DNA of 17,750 nt from Bacteroidota bacterium (GCA_021793635.1 JAJYSI010000015.1:1-17750); one strand, 5' to 3'; numbered from the stretch's first letter, positions 8,077 to 17,185 are shown. Notes: generated by a model from the letters alone, not told the origin. Program-made: numbers and translations.

Positions 8077-11049
8077 ATGTTTGTGTCTTACTGGACTGAC
8101 GTTGATTTAGGGTATGCCGGTGACGACTTAGTAGGATGCGATACCACTTTAAGTTTACAATTTACTTATAATGGTCAAGCTTCTGATGCAGTATATGCGC
8201 CGCTTCCTCCTCCGGCAGATGGTTTCGATTTTTTCCAGGGACCGGTTATCCCGGGTGAAGCAACAGATTCAGCTATAGTAATTGCTCCACCTTTTCATTT
8301 CCAGTATATTCATGGGAAAAAGAATTTGCCAATGACCGCTGCGTACTTCTTTGTTAACGGAGACGCAAATTTTGGCGATCCACCGCAAGGTGATATTACA
8401 GGCTCGACTCAATTCTATAATTTCTTTAACGGAAATTATGGATTATCAGGATTGCCTTTTATTAATCCGATAAACAACCAACCCACTAAATTTGCTTTCT
8501 CAGGCGATCCAGTTACCGGCACAGGTTGGTTAGACGGTGTTGCTTTACCTCCTGGAGATAGAAGGCAGGGAATGGCATCGGGTCCATTTACTATGGCCCC
8601 CGGAGATACACAACAAGTAGTAGTTGCAGAGATGGTAGCGGGAGCAATTCCCGGCGTTGACCGTCTGTCCGCAATTAGCTTGGTCAAATTTTATGATCAA
8701 ACTGCACAGTTTGCTTACAATAACTTTTTTGTCTTACCTAACCCTCCACCAGCGCCTAAAGTTAGTGTAGCACAATTATCTAATAAAATAGTTCTCGACT
8801 GGGGTGAAGATCTTAATGCAGTAGCAAACACAGAAAAATATGCAAACAAAGGATATACTTTTCAGGGCTACAACGTTTACCAATTGCCATACAAATCAGC
8901 TTCAATAAGTGAAGCTAAGCGTTTAGCGACTTATGATATTGTTGATGGGGTCGGAAAGATATACGATGAATATTTTGATGTTAGCTCCGGCGCTGTTTTA
9001 ACGCATGTAAGTGAATTTGGTAATGATACTGGAATCCAGAGATCATTCTTCGATTCAACAGATGCGTTTAGTTCGGGTAAACCAATGGTAAATGGTATAC
9101 CTTATTATTTTGCAGTTACAGCTTATGGCTATAATGCAACAGGTACACCGCGTGCGCTTGAAAACCCAATATCTGTTATTACTGTAATTCCACAAAGCCT
9201 AAACCCGGGCGTTACTGCTGCGAGCAGTGGTGCATTTTCTAACATTCAGCACGGTGGAACTGCAGACGCATCACTTGGTGTGACTGTTGTTAACCCTTCC
9301 TTAATAACCGGCGATCAATATCAAGTATCTTTCCACGATGAGAAATATTCGCTCGGTTCTGATGGGAAATGGACTGATATAACAGCAGCAAGTAAAATGC
9401 GTAAAGTTACGGATTTAACAGGATCATCTTTAACATCATCAGCTGCTTGGGGTGAAACTTCGGGTCAATTTGCCATTCATTATTTGGTAAATGTAGTCTC
9501 CGTTGATTATGACTGGTGTGATGGAGTTGAAATCAAATTACCTTCAAATGTTGTTGTTGATGATATTCTGAACCCAATCAGTAACAATACTGGAAGTCCA
9601 ATTAGTTATACATTTGATAAAACAACAAACACTATATTCTTTGGTGATAGCAGCCGGTCTGCTAACGGTGTTTTCGCCGGCGGTGAAGACATCACAATAT
9701 TAACTCATTCAAACGTGTTACCTATAATAGCAAATTACACTATGTATGATGACGGTTATGGAAAGAATATTGTTGATGTATCAAGTACGGACACTCTAAG
9801 GACTATAGCAAATAAAATCATAACACAACATCAATGGAATGTTAAGGATTTGACAACAGGAAATATTGTACTTCAGAATCAGACAATATTAAATGGTCAA
9901 GATATTTATGCCCCTGAGTCATATTTCGCGGCTAATTCCCTATATGGTCCTGGCGGTTCCACTGGAAGTTTCACTGCCAATGTTGGAGCAGGAGCAAATG
10001 TAACATTTGCTGGAATGCAGTTAGCTCTTGATGGTAGCTATTTAGCCCCTACAACAATTGGTAATATTGTCATGAATGTTGGTGCAAATTCCAGCTTTAC
10101 TATAGAAGATTTTACAGCCTTTGGGTACGCAGATGGTACTGCTGCAACATCTTTGCCTTTATATGGAGGAGCGGGCGGAACTACTGATGTAAATGCATTA
10201 CAACAGGATTATGAACTAAAGTGGACTGGTGTATTAGGTGATACTACGATAAATGGTCATACTGTAGTAATAACCAAATCAGGTGGATCCATTGCAACCC
10301 TGTTTGGCGCTAGTAATTATTCAATAGCAAATCATCCTTTAAATCCAACTCCAGGTGTTAAAGCGCCATTTACCATACGCATTCCTTTCGAAGTATGGAA
10401 TATGGATAAAAATGAACAAGTAAACTTGCTTGTTTATGATAGAAATGCAGGCAAAACAAATGATCCTACAAAGGATGGATTTGAAGTATGGAATGAGCAT
10501 GATAGAGTATATACCTGGGTAGTAAACACAAAATATAGTCCTACAGTAATAAGTCCTACCAGTGCAATTGTTGCAGATAGCGCAACATGGAACTGGTATT
10601 TTGCTAAATCTATATTTACTACCGGTGATGATATAAAAATCATTTATAATAATCCTCTCCAAATTGGAAAAGATACATTTACATTTTCTAGTCCAAAATC
10701 ACAGTACTCAGCTAATTTGGCTAAAAATGATGTAAGTAAAATAAATGTATTTCCAAACCCCTATTATGGAGTAAACTCCCAAGAGACAACGAAATACGTC
10801 CGGTTTGTAACGTTTAATCATTTACCGGGTACGGCAAATATCAAAATCTTCAATCTTGCCGGAATAATGGTAAAAACGATAAATCATACAAACGGTACTC
10901 AATTTCAACAATGGGATTTGACGAATGATTCCGGTTTACCAGTAGCAAGCGGCTTGTACATAGCATATATTGATATGCCAGGCATTGGCGCTACGAAAAT
11001 ACTTAAGCTGGCAATTATTCAAGAACAACAATATCCTGATCATTTTTAA
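8077..11049 (+). CDS. giant exported protein, C-terminal part with Por-secretion-type sorting domain
   Basis: Second part (990 codons from the first ATG, open from 8029) of the protein begun at 7255. The ATG at 8077 has no ribosome binding site and no signal peptide follows it, so it is probably not an independent start. The content is extracellular beta-rich sequence. A fibronectin-III-like module begins near residue 222 (PPPAPKVSVAQL...IVLDWGED). The last ~105 residues (from KINVFPNPYYG, about 888) resemble the C-terminal domain recognised by type IX secretion: FPNP, IKIFNLAG, QWDLTNDSGLPVASGLY, then KILKLAIIQEQQ. Such a protein would be exported and held on the cell surface. Its stop overlaps the first possible ATG of the next frame by one base, showing tight operon packing. 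Function is unknown. Confidence 0.8.
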   Translation: MFVSYWTDVDLGYAGDDLVGCDTTLSLQFTYNGQASDAVYAPLPPPADGFDFFQGPVIPGEATDSAIVIAPPFHFQYIHGKKNLPMTAAYFFVNGDANFGDPPQGDITGSTQFYNFFNGNYGLSGLPFINPINNQPTKFAFSGDPVTGTGWLDGVALPPGDRRQGMASGPFTMAPGDTQQVVVAEMVAGAIPGVDRLSAISLVKFYDQTAQFAYNNFFVLPNPPPAPKVSVAQLSNKIVLDWGEDLNAVANTEKYANKGYTFQGYNVYQLPYKSASISEAKRLATYDIVDGVGKIYDEYFDVSSGAVLTHVSEFGNDTGIQRSFFDSTDAFSSGKPMVNGIPYYFAVTAYGYNATGTPRALENPISVITVIPQSLNPGVTAASSGAFSNIQHGGTADASLGVTVVNPSLITGDQYQVSFHDEKYSLGSDGKWTDITAASKMRKVTDLTGSSLTSSAAWGETSGQFAIHYLVNVVSVDYDWCDGVEIKLPSNVVVDDILNPISNNTGSPISYTFDKTTNTIFFGDSSRSANGVFAGGEDITILTHSNVLPIIANYTMYDDGYGKNIVDVSSTDTLRTIANKIITQHQWNVKDLTTGNIVLQNQTILNGQDIYAPESYFAANSLYGPGGSTGSFTANVGAGANVTFAGMQLALDGSYLAPTTIGNIVMNVGANSSFTIEDFTAFGYADGTAATSLPLYGGAGGTTDVNALQQDYELKWTGVLGDTTINGHTVVITKSGGSIATLFGASNYSIANHPLNPTPGVKAPFTIRIPFEVWNMDKNEQVNLLVYDRNAGKTNDPTKDGFEVWNEHDRVYTWVVNTKYSPTVISPTSAIVADSATWNWYFAKSIFTTGDDIKIIYNNPLQIGKDTFTFSSPKSQYSANLAKNDVSKINVFPNPYYGVNSQETTKYVRFVTFNHLPGTANIKIFNLAGIMVKTINHTNGTQFQQWDLTNDSGLPVASGLYIAYIDMPGIGATKILKLAIIQEQQYPDHF

Positions 11050-11075
11050 TGAAGCTAAAAACTCAAGGAGTAAAA

Positions 11076-12131
11076 ATGAAAATATTTATAAGAATAATAG
11101 TTATTGTCGCTATCTTCCTGATAGGGGTTGATAGTGTATATGCCGGGGGAGGTACTAGAAATGGTACCGGCGGCGCTACTGAACTAGTAATTCCAGTTGG
11201 AGCCAGTGGAATTGCTTTAGGAGGCTCAAATCTTTCAACGGCAACCGGACTCGAGGCTCTTTTCTGGAACCCGGCTGGTGTTGCAAATATGACAAATTCT
11301 GCAACTGCAATGTTTTCCCACATGGATTATATTGCTAATATCGGCGTTGAATATGGCGCTGTGGCTGCAAATTTTGAGGGCTTTGGTGTTGTGTCCTTAG
11401 ATATTAAATCTCTTAATGTTGGTACTATCCAGGTAACTACTAATGACCAACCTGATGGTACGGGACAAACCTTTTCCCCCCAATTTTTAACTGCCGGAGT
11501 ATCATATTCCCGCGCATTAACCGATCGTATTTCAATTGGATTAACTTTAAACTATATCTCGGAAACTATAGCCCAGGTAAGCGCTACCGGTTTTGGATTA
11601 AATGCCGGTGTTCAATATAAAGACCTTGGCGACATTAGCGGATTAAGCTTTGGATTAGTTCTAAAGAATATCGGTCCTCAAATGACTTTTGGCGGACCAG
11701 GCATGTTAGTACAAGCTTCACCGACAGGCTCTACATCAACACCAAGTGATCCATTTAGTAGAGCTCCAAGCTTTTATTCGGTTAACGCGGCTGCTTTCGA
11801 TTTACCGTCATCTTTTGATATTGGCTTTGGATATAAACCAAATCTTGGTGATATGAATTCATTGCAAATATCCGGCGTGTTTGAAAACAATAACTTTTCC
11901 GGAGACCTTTATAATGTCGGTCTTGAGTATGGATATGACAAAATGTTCTTTGCTCGAGTCGGTTATTCAGTATCGCCAAAAAATCAAGACCCAAATTATA
12001 TTTATGGGTTTTCTGCAGGCGCTGGGATAAATTACAATTTAGGCGGAATGGATATAAAATTCGATTACGCATATAGAGCTGCAAAATATCTCACTGGCAA
12101 CAATGTATTTGAGGTATCTCTAGGATTTTAA
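11076..12131 (+). CDS. PorV/PorQ-family outer-membrane barrel protein
   Basis: Predicted 351-residue outer-membrane beta-barrel of the FadL-like PorV/PorQ group. PorV in type IX secretion helps release or shuttle cargo with C-terminal sorting domains. The signal peptide is 1-23 (cut after SVYA). The family signature region is clear: IPVGASGIALGGSNLSTAT followed by GLEALFWNPAG (58-68). Alternating beta strands continue to a C-terminal Phe (VFEVSLGF). An in-frame ATG at 11049 overlaps the previous stop and would add nine residues before the signal. I prefer 11076 because AAGGAG at 11065-11070 sits five bases upstream and the signal peptide then begins correctly. It is the last gene of the cassette. 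Whether it is the general PorV or a paralogue dedicated to the adjacent exported protein cannot be told here. Confidence 0.88.
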   Translation: MKIFIRIIVIVAIFLIGVDSVYAGGGTRNGTGGATELVIPVGASGIALGGSNLSTATGLEALFWNPAGVANMTNSATAMFSHMDYIANIGVEYGAVAANFEGFGVVSLDIKSLNVGTIQVTTNDQPDGTGQTFSPQFLTAGVSYSRALTDRISIGLTLNYISETIAQVSATGFGLNAGVQYKDLGDISGLSFGLVLKNIGPQMTFGGPGMLVQASPTGSTSTPSDPFSRAPSFYSVNAAAFDLPSSFDIGFGYKPNLGDMNSLQISGVFENNNFSGDLYNVGLEYGYDKMFFARVGYSVSPKNQDPNYIYGFSAGAGINYNLGGMDIKFDYAYRAAKYLTGNNVFEVSLGF

Positions 12132-12170
12132 TGTAAATTATCCAGTTCCTCCTCATATCTCTCTCTCCTG

Positions 12171-12210
12171 TTCCGTGTGGTGACGGTAAGCCACACGGAA
12201 CTTTTATTTT
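12171..12210 (+). terminator. strong intrinsic terminator of the envelope cassette
   Basis: A perfect 10-bp GC-containing stem, TTCCGTGTGG (12171-12180) with CCACACGGAA (12191-12200), a 10-nt loop, then CTTTTATTTT. It lies 40 bases after the PorV-like stop codon. It separates the envelope cassette from the sugar-phosphate genes. Confidence 0.9.
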
Positions 12211-12218
12211 AACGCAAA

Positions 12219-12294
12219 TTTAAGTTCAAGTGTAAGTTTAAGTTCAAGGAAAATGTGAGCCTCCATCATTCCATCATTCCACTACTCCATCATT
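12219..12294. repeat. short tandem repeats between terminator and tal-pgi
   Basis: Two simple arrays. 12219-12248 is five hexamers of the form TTTAAG/TTCAAG/TGTAAG, so TTTAAGTTCAAG appears twice. 12263-12294 is four octamers: CCATCATT three times, with CCACTACT as the third unit. Neither is in a gene. The remaining sequence to 12464 shows no convincing promoter. A Shine-Dalgarno AAGGAG sits just before the ATG at 12465. Confidence 0.7.
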
Positions 12295-12464
12295 CCCCTC
12301 TTCCAAGGTTTGCCTAACCTTAGTTATAATATAGATATGACGTAAAAGACATCTTGCTGGTATTTTCTTCATGAATTTTCCTTAAATTTGCAAGGTTATT
12401 ACTCAAATAATCTAAACTATGAAAAGCCCAACAAATATTCTAATGAAACTTCTAAGGAGAAATT

Positions 12465-15311
12465 ATGAACAGTTTATTAAATCTAATTAATTATGGACAA
12501 AGTTATTGGCTCGATAATTTAACACGCGGTAAAATTAAAGGCGGCGAATTAAAAAGGAGAGTAGTTAAAGAAGGACTGCGCGGCATAACTTCAAATCCCA
12601 ATATCTTCAATAAAGCAATTTCCAGTAGCAGCGATTATGATTTGCAGATTGCAAAACTTGTAAGCCTAAAAAAATCAGTTCCTGAAATGTATGAAGAACT
12701 AACAGTTAAAGATGTTCAGGATGCCTGTGATATTTTGCGCCCGGTTTTCGATTCATCAAACGGGGTGGATGGTTTCGTGAGTATCGAAGTATCACCTTAT
12801 CTTGCAAATGACACTGAAGGAACAATGATTGAAGCAAGACGCTTGAATGAAAAAGTTAATAGACCAAATTGTTTAATAAAAATACCCGGTACTGAAGCTG
12901 GTGTTTCTGCAATTGAGCAAATGCTTTATGAAGGAATAAATATCAATGTCACGTTGCTGTTCTCAATTCAGAGTTATGAGGCTGTAGCGCTTGCATATAT
13001 TAAAGCCCTTGAACGCAGAGTTGCAGAGGGTAGACCAATCGATAAAATTGCCTCTGTAGCAAGTTTCTTTTTAAGCCGTATAGATGTTTTGGCGGATCAG
13101 TTACTTGCACAATTACTGATTCCGGAAAGGGATCAAAATAACTTGCCCCGCCCCGAAGACTTATTGGGAAAATCTGCAATTGCCAGTGCAAAGTTAGCTT
13201 ATCAAAGTTTCAAAAATATCTTTACCGGTGAGAGATGGAATGCCTTAATTGCAAAAGGTGCGCATGTACAAAGACCGCTTTGGGCTAGCACAAGCGCTAA
13301 AGATCCAATATACAGAGATGTAAAATATGTCGAACCATTAATCGGGCGTGATACTGTAAATACTCTGCCGGATGAAACGATCACAGCTTTTGCAGACCAC
13401 GGAGTAATAGTGGAAGACTCAATTGATAAGAATGTAGATGAAGCAAAAGCTGTTTTTAGCGATCTAAAAAAGCTTGGTGTGGATATTGATTTTGTAACAA
13501 AACAATTGACGAATGAAGGAATTCAAAAGTTTAATGAAGCATACGATAAACTAATGAAAGACCTGAACGAAAAACGGAAAAGGATTCTTGGTGAAACAAT
13601 CGGTGTACAGAAAATTAATTTTGCAGACTTGAAGACAGAAACTAATTTGATTCTTAAATCGTTGGATGAGAAACAATATGCAAGACGCGTTTATGCCCGC
13701 GATGCCCATTTGTGGAAATTTGAGCCCGAACAAGTTGAAGAAATAAAAATTCGGATGGGTTGGTTAGATAGCATGGAATATTTCTTGTCAAAGGCTGACG
13801 AAATAATTGAGTTGGCGAAAGAAATAAAAAAGGAAAAGTATAAATTTGTTGTACTACTCGGAATGGGCGGCAGCAGCTTGTGCCCGGATGTAGCAAGAGA
13901 AACTTTTGGTTCAAAATCCGGTTATCCAGCTTTATTTGTCCTTGATAATACTGACCCAGCCGCGATAAAAGATATTGAAGATAAAATAGATCTCGCTAAA
14001 ACATTGTTTGTTGTTTCGAGCAAGTCGGGTACTACAATGGAGACAGACAGCTTTTATAAATACTTTTATGAAAAGATAAAATTATCTACCCAAGGGAATC
14101 CGGGAGAGCATTTTATAACGATAACCGATAAGGGAACATTATTAGTTAAAGAAGCTGGCGAGAAAAAATTTAGACGTGTATTTGAAAATCCTGAAGAATT
14201 TGGCGGAAGATACTCTGCTCTTTCATTTTTTGGTATAGTTCCAATGGCATTGATTGGAATTGATATCAAATCAGTTTTGAATAGCGCTCATCTGCTTCAA
14301 TTAAGTTGTGGATCTTACATTCCATCTGATTCTAACCCGGCTGTGGCGCTAGGCGCTTTTATGGGTGTATGTCAAAAACACGGAAAAGATAAAATAACTT
14401 TTGTCCTTGCGAAATCAATATACTCATTCGGTTATTGGGTTGAGCAGTTAATCGCCGAAAGCACGGGTAAAGAAGGCATAGGAATTATTCCGGTTGAAAG
14501 TGAAGAACTTGGGAGTCCAGCCGTTTACGGCGACGACCGTTTGTTTGTTTATATTTATACTTCTAAAGATCACGAAGGTTCAGTTGAAAAGAAACTTGCT
14601 GCATTAGAAAATGCTAATCATTATGTTGTAAGAATCGATATAAGTAATATTTCATCCCTCGGTGCAGAATTTTTTAGATGGGAATTGGCTACTGCAACTG
14701 CCGGAAAGATTATAGATATAAATCCATTCGACCAGCCAAATGTTGCTGAAAGCAAAAAGAACACGGGAAATCTTCTTTCCGAATGGAAAAAGAACGGTGC
14801 TTTTGAGAATGAAAGTCCTATCGTTCAAGAAGGCGAATTAAAAATTTATTGTGATGAAAATAGCAAATGGCTTTTCCAGGGGCATAGAAAATCTGCCGGA
14901 GATTTCTTAAACTATTATTTCCGGCTCGCGCAACCTCATGATTACATTGCAATACTTGCCTATTTCTTGAAGACACCATTAAGAGACAAATCCCTTCAGG
15001 CATTAAGAATGAAATTGAGAAATGCAAAATCATTAGCTACCACACTTGGATATGGACCACGATATTTACACTCGACTGGGCAGTTACATAAAGGCGGACC
15101 AAACAAAGGTTTGTTCCTAATTTTTACTGCTGACTCAAAGATTGATCTGCCCATTCCGGATGAGCAATTTGGTTTTGCAACTCTTCAAAGAGCGCAGGCT
15201 TTAGGTGATTACCGGTCGCTAAATAATCATAATTGCAGGGTCGTAAGAATTCATCTTGGAAATGATATTGAAAAAGGCTTAAAACTTTTAGCGGAAAAAA
15301 TAAAAGTTTAG
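12465..15311 (+). CDS. bifunctional transaldolase / glucose-6-phosphate isomerase
   Basis: Cytosolic fusion enzyme of 948 residues. The N-terminal transaldolase domain (about 1-370) moves a dihydroxyacetone unit from sedoheptulose-7-P to glyceraldehyde-3-P, giving erythrose-4-P and fructose-6-P. It carries Asp17 (YWLDNL), the signature GITSNPNIF (40-48) and the Schiff-base Lys139 in IKIPGT. The C-terminal phosphoglucose isomerase domain (about 385-948) interconverts fructose-6-P and glucose-6-P. It has LGMGGSSL (465-472), SSKSGTTMET (518-527) and FGGRYSALS (579-587), all typical sugar-phosphate binding segments, then a C-terminal STGQLHKGGPNKG (870-882). Both halves look intact. The start follows AAGGAG. 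It ends in TAG, 14 bp before zwf, so the two are surely co-transcribed. Confidence 0.95.
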   Translation: MNSLLNLINYGQSYWLDNLTRGKIKGGELKRRVVKEGLRGITSNPNIFNKAISSSSDYDLQIAKLVSLKKSVPEMYEELTVKDVQDACDILRPVFDSSNGVDGFVSIEVSPYLANDTEGTMIEARRLNEKVNRPNCLIKIPGTEAGVSAIEQMLYEGININVTLLFSIQSYEAVALAYIKALERRVAEGRPIDKIASVASFFLSRIDVLADQLLAQLLIPERDQNNLPRPEDLLGKSAIASAKLAYQSFKNIFTGERWNALIAKGAHVQRPLWASTSAKDPIYRDVKYVEPLIGRDTVNTLPDETITAFADHGVIVEDSIDKNVDEAKAVFSDLKKLGVDIDFVTKQLTNEGIQKFNEAYDKLMKDLNEKRKRILGETIGVQKINFADLKTETNLILKSLDEKQYARRVYARDAHLWKFEPEQVEEIKIRMGWLDSMEYFLSKADEIIELAKEIKKEKYKFVVLLGMGGSSLCPDVARETFGSKSGYPALFVLDNTDPAAIKDIEDKIDLAKTLFVVSSKSGTTMETDSFYKYFYEKIKLSTQGNPGEHFITITDKGTLLVKEAGEKKFRRVFENPEEFGGRYSALSFFGIVPMALIGIDIKSVLNSAHLLQLSCGSYIPSDSNPAVALGAFMGVCQKHGKDKITFVLAKSIYSFGYWVEQLIAESTGKEGIGIIPVESEELGSPAVYGDDRLFVYIYTSKDHEGSVEKKLAALENANHYVVRIDISNISSLGAEFFRWELATATAGKIIDINPFDQPNVAESKKNTGNLLSEWKKNGAFENESPIVQEGELKIYCDENSKWLFQGHRKSAGDFLNYYFRLAQPHDYIAILAYFLKTPLRDKSLQALRMKLRNAKSLATTLGYGPRYLHSTGQLHKGGPNKGLFLIFTADSKIDLPIPDEQFGFATLQRAQALGDYRSLNNHNCRVVRIHLGNDIEKGLKLLAEKIKV

Positions 15312-15325
15312 AAAAGAGATTTATC

Positions 15326-16852
15326 ATGGAAGATGGATATGTCGAAACTAAGAAATCAGGAATGTCTAAACCTCAACTTCCCGATCCATGTATTGTCGTT
15401 ATTTTTGGAGTGTCGGGAGATTTAACGCATCGCGAACTTATTCCATCGCTTTATGCTTTGAATTGTAAAAATCTTTTGCCGGTACCTTTCGCAATTATCG
15501 GTTTTGCACGACGTGACTGGAACGACGATACCTTTCGCGAGGAAATGAGTGCCACAATGAAAATTGTGAACAAATGCGGGGATGAAGAATGGGAAAGATT
15601 TTCCAAGAATATATTTTATGTAAAGGGAAATTTTAACGACGATCCTTCGGCTTCCTATAAAGATTTGTTTGAGAAAATAAAAAAAGTTCAAGGCGAATTT
15701 AGCATACCCGATAACGTTTTATTTCACCTTGCAACTCCGCCATCCGATTACGGAACGATTATTAAAACTCTTGATGCCGCTTCTCTTACGAAAAGCGAAA
15801 CCGGTTGGCGCCGTGTAATAATTGAAAAACCTTTCGGAAGAGATGAAATTTCAGCAAGAGAACTCGACAAAGATATTCATAAAGTTTTTAATGAGGAACA
15901 AATTTTTAGGGTAGATCACTATCTTGGAAAAGAAACAGTTCAGAATATGCTTGTGTTTAGATTTGCAAATCCCGGTTTTGAACCTATCTGGAACCGTAAT
16001 TATATTGACAATGTGCAAATCACGGTTGCAGAAGATTTCGGAATCGGAACACGAGCGAATTTTTATGAAAAAACCGGAATCTTGCGGGATATGGTTCAGA
16101 ATCATCTTCTTCAACTTTTATGTATAACAGCATTAGAACCGCCGGTAAAATTTGAAGCGGCATTTCTTAGAGCAGAAACGGTAAAGGTTTTAAATTCAAT
16201 TTGTAAGATCGATGTAATGAAACATGTTGCGCTTGGTCAATATGATGAAGGTGAAATTAATGGAGAAAAGGTGTTGTCTTACCGGCTGGAACAAAATGTT
16301 GACAAGGAATCTTCTACACCTACTTTCGCTGCTCTGCGTATTAAGGTTGATAATTGGCGATGGGCTGACGTTCCATTTTATCTTCGAACAGGAAAGCGAT
16401 TAAAGGAAAAACAAACTGAAGTAACTATTCAATTTAAGTCAACTCCTCATTTGATGTTCCCAAATGTTACAAATTATGGATCGGATACAAATTTTTTGCG
16501 CTTTCAGCTTCAACCTAATGAAGGAATAATTTACACCTTTATGGCAAAGCAGCCCGGCGCCGAGTTGCGTCTGCAACCGGTGAATTTAAAATTTCAGTAC
16601 AATACGACTTTCGGAATTTCCGAACTACCGAGCTCTTACCAGTGGCTTTTATTTGACGCAATGAAAGGAGACCAAACTCTTTTTCTTCATGCAGATTGGA
16701 TTTATAAAGCATGGAATATTATCGATCCGGTGATTAAGAAATGGGAAACTAAACCGTGGTTAAAATTGCCTAATTATACACCTGGCTCCTGGGGACCGGA
16801 GGAAGCAAGAAAGTTAATAGAAAGCGAGGGGAGACAGTGGAATATAGTTTAA
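15326..16852 (+). CDS. zwf: glucose-6-phosphate 1-dehydrogenase
   Basis: Oxidises glucose-6-phosphate to 6-phosphogluconolactone with reduction of NADP+ (or NAD+), the entry step of the oxidative pentose phosphate pathway. Length (508 residues) is normal for the family. The N-terminal Rossmann fold has the dinucleotide loop GVSGDL (28-33). The substrate site has EKPFG (167-171) and RVDHYLGKE (195-203), and the catalytic-base His260 lies in RDMVQNHLLQL. An Arg/Trp-rich region (VDNWRWADVPFYLRTGKRL) is the usual C-terminal dimer and substrate part. The start at 15326 has a weak purine-rich ribosome site (AAAAGAGA). The ATG at 15362 is a possible alternative that still precedes the Rossmann strand. 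Directly downstream of tal-pgi, it uses the glucose-6-P that enzyme makes. Phosphogluconolactonase and 6-phosphogluconate dehydrogenase are not in this window. Confidence 0.97.
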   Translation: MEDGYVETKKSGMSKPQLPDPCIVVIFGVSGDLTHRELIPSLYALNCKNLLPVPFAIIGFARRDWNDDTFREEMSATMKIVNKCGDEEWERFSKNIFYVKGNFNDDPSASYKDLFEKIKKVQGEFSIPDNVLFHLATPPSDYGTIIKTLDAASLTKSETGWRRVIIEKPFGRDEISARELDKDIHKVFNEEQIFRVDHYLGKETVQNMLVFRFANPGFEPIWNRNYIDNVQITVAEDFGIGTRANFYEKTGILRDMVQNHLLQLLCITALEPPVKFEAAFLRAETVKVLNSICKIDVMKHVALGQYDEGEINGEKVLSYRLEQNVDKESSTPTFAALRIKVDNWRWADVPFYLRTGKRLKEKQTEVTIQFKSTPHLMFPNVTNYGSDTNFLRFQLQPNEGIIYTFMAKQPGAELRLQPVNLKFQYNTTFGISELPSSYQWLLFDAMKGDQTLFLHADWIYKAWNIIDPVIKKWETKPWLKLPNYTPGSWGPEEARKLIESEGRQWNIV

Positions 16853-16863
16853 TTAATTAAAAA

Positions 16864-16896
16864 AGCCGGGGAATCATTAGGGGTATTCCTCCGGCT
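16864..16896. terminator. hairpin after zwf, probably bidirectional
   Basis: AGCCGG+GGAAT (16864-16874) pairs with ATTCC+CCGGCT (16885-16896), with one bulged T and a 10-nt loop. In the + direction the following bases (CAAATTATC) are a poor T-tract. Read on the - strand, the hairpin is followed by TTTTTTAATTAATTAA, a good terminator tail. It may therefore end zwf weakly and any leftward transcript strongly. Confidence 0.7.
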
Positions 16897-16919
16897 CAAA
16901 TTATCTTTGCGATATATTA

Positions 16920-17102
16920 TTACTTCTTTTTCCGAATAGAAAGGTCTGTTCGGTTATAAATATGAAATATGTTTATCGCTTTTAGTTTTTCCCATCCAGA
17001 CTCCTTTATTAGTGATAAAATAAATATCGCTAAATAGAAATGCAGATACGGAATTACCGTTTCCACAGGGTGGTACCGACCCGATGTCAACATAAAAAAC
17101 AT
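16920..17102 (-). CDS. possible small leftward ORF, unrecognised
   Basis: A 60-residue frame from ATG at 17102 (TTG at 17117 would add five residues). It has one hydrophobic stretch (VIPYLHFYLAIFILSLI) and a basic C-terminus (SIRKKK). No family is recognised and no good Shine-Dalgarno is seen. The only support is that its stop lies just before a hairpin with a fine - strand T-tail at 16864-16896. It could be a real small membrane protein, the remnant of a longer gene, or chance. Confidence 0.2.
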   Translation of the reverse strand: MFFMLTSGRYHPVETVIPYLHFYLAIFILSLIKESGWEKLKAINIFHIYNRTDLSIRKKK

Positions 17103-17145
17103 TTTTGAAAGTTTCAAGAGTAAAAATTATATTTGTTTCTGCTGC

Positions 17146-17185
17146 CCAAAATAATTTTGGAATTTATATTAACCTGCGAAATTAT
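17146..17185 (+). repeat. 40-bp dispersed repeat, copy 2
   Basis: Matches the reverse complement of 104-143 at 37 of 40 positions. The outer end CCAAAATAATTTTGG is itself palindromic around a central base. It directly abuts the first hairpin-repeat unit, suggesting either nested insertion or a shared composite repeat. Confidence 0.75.
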
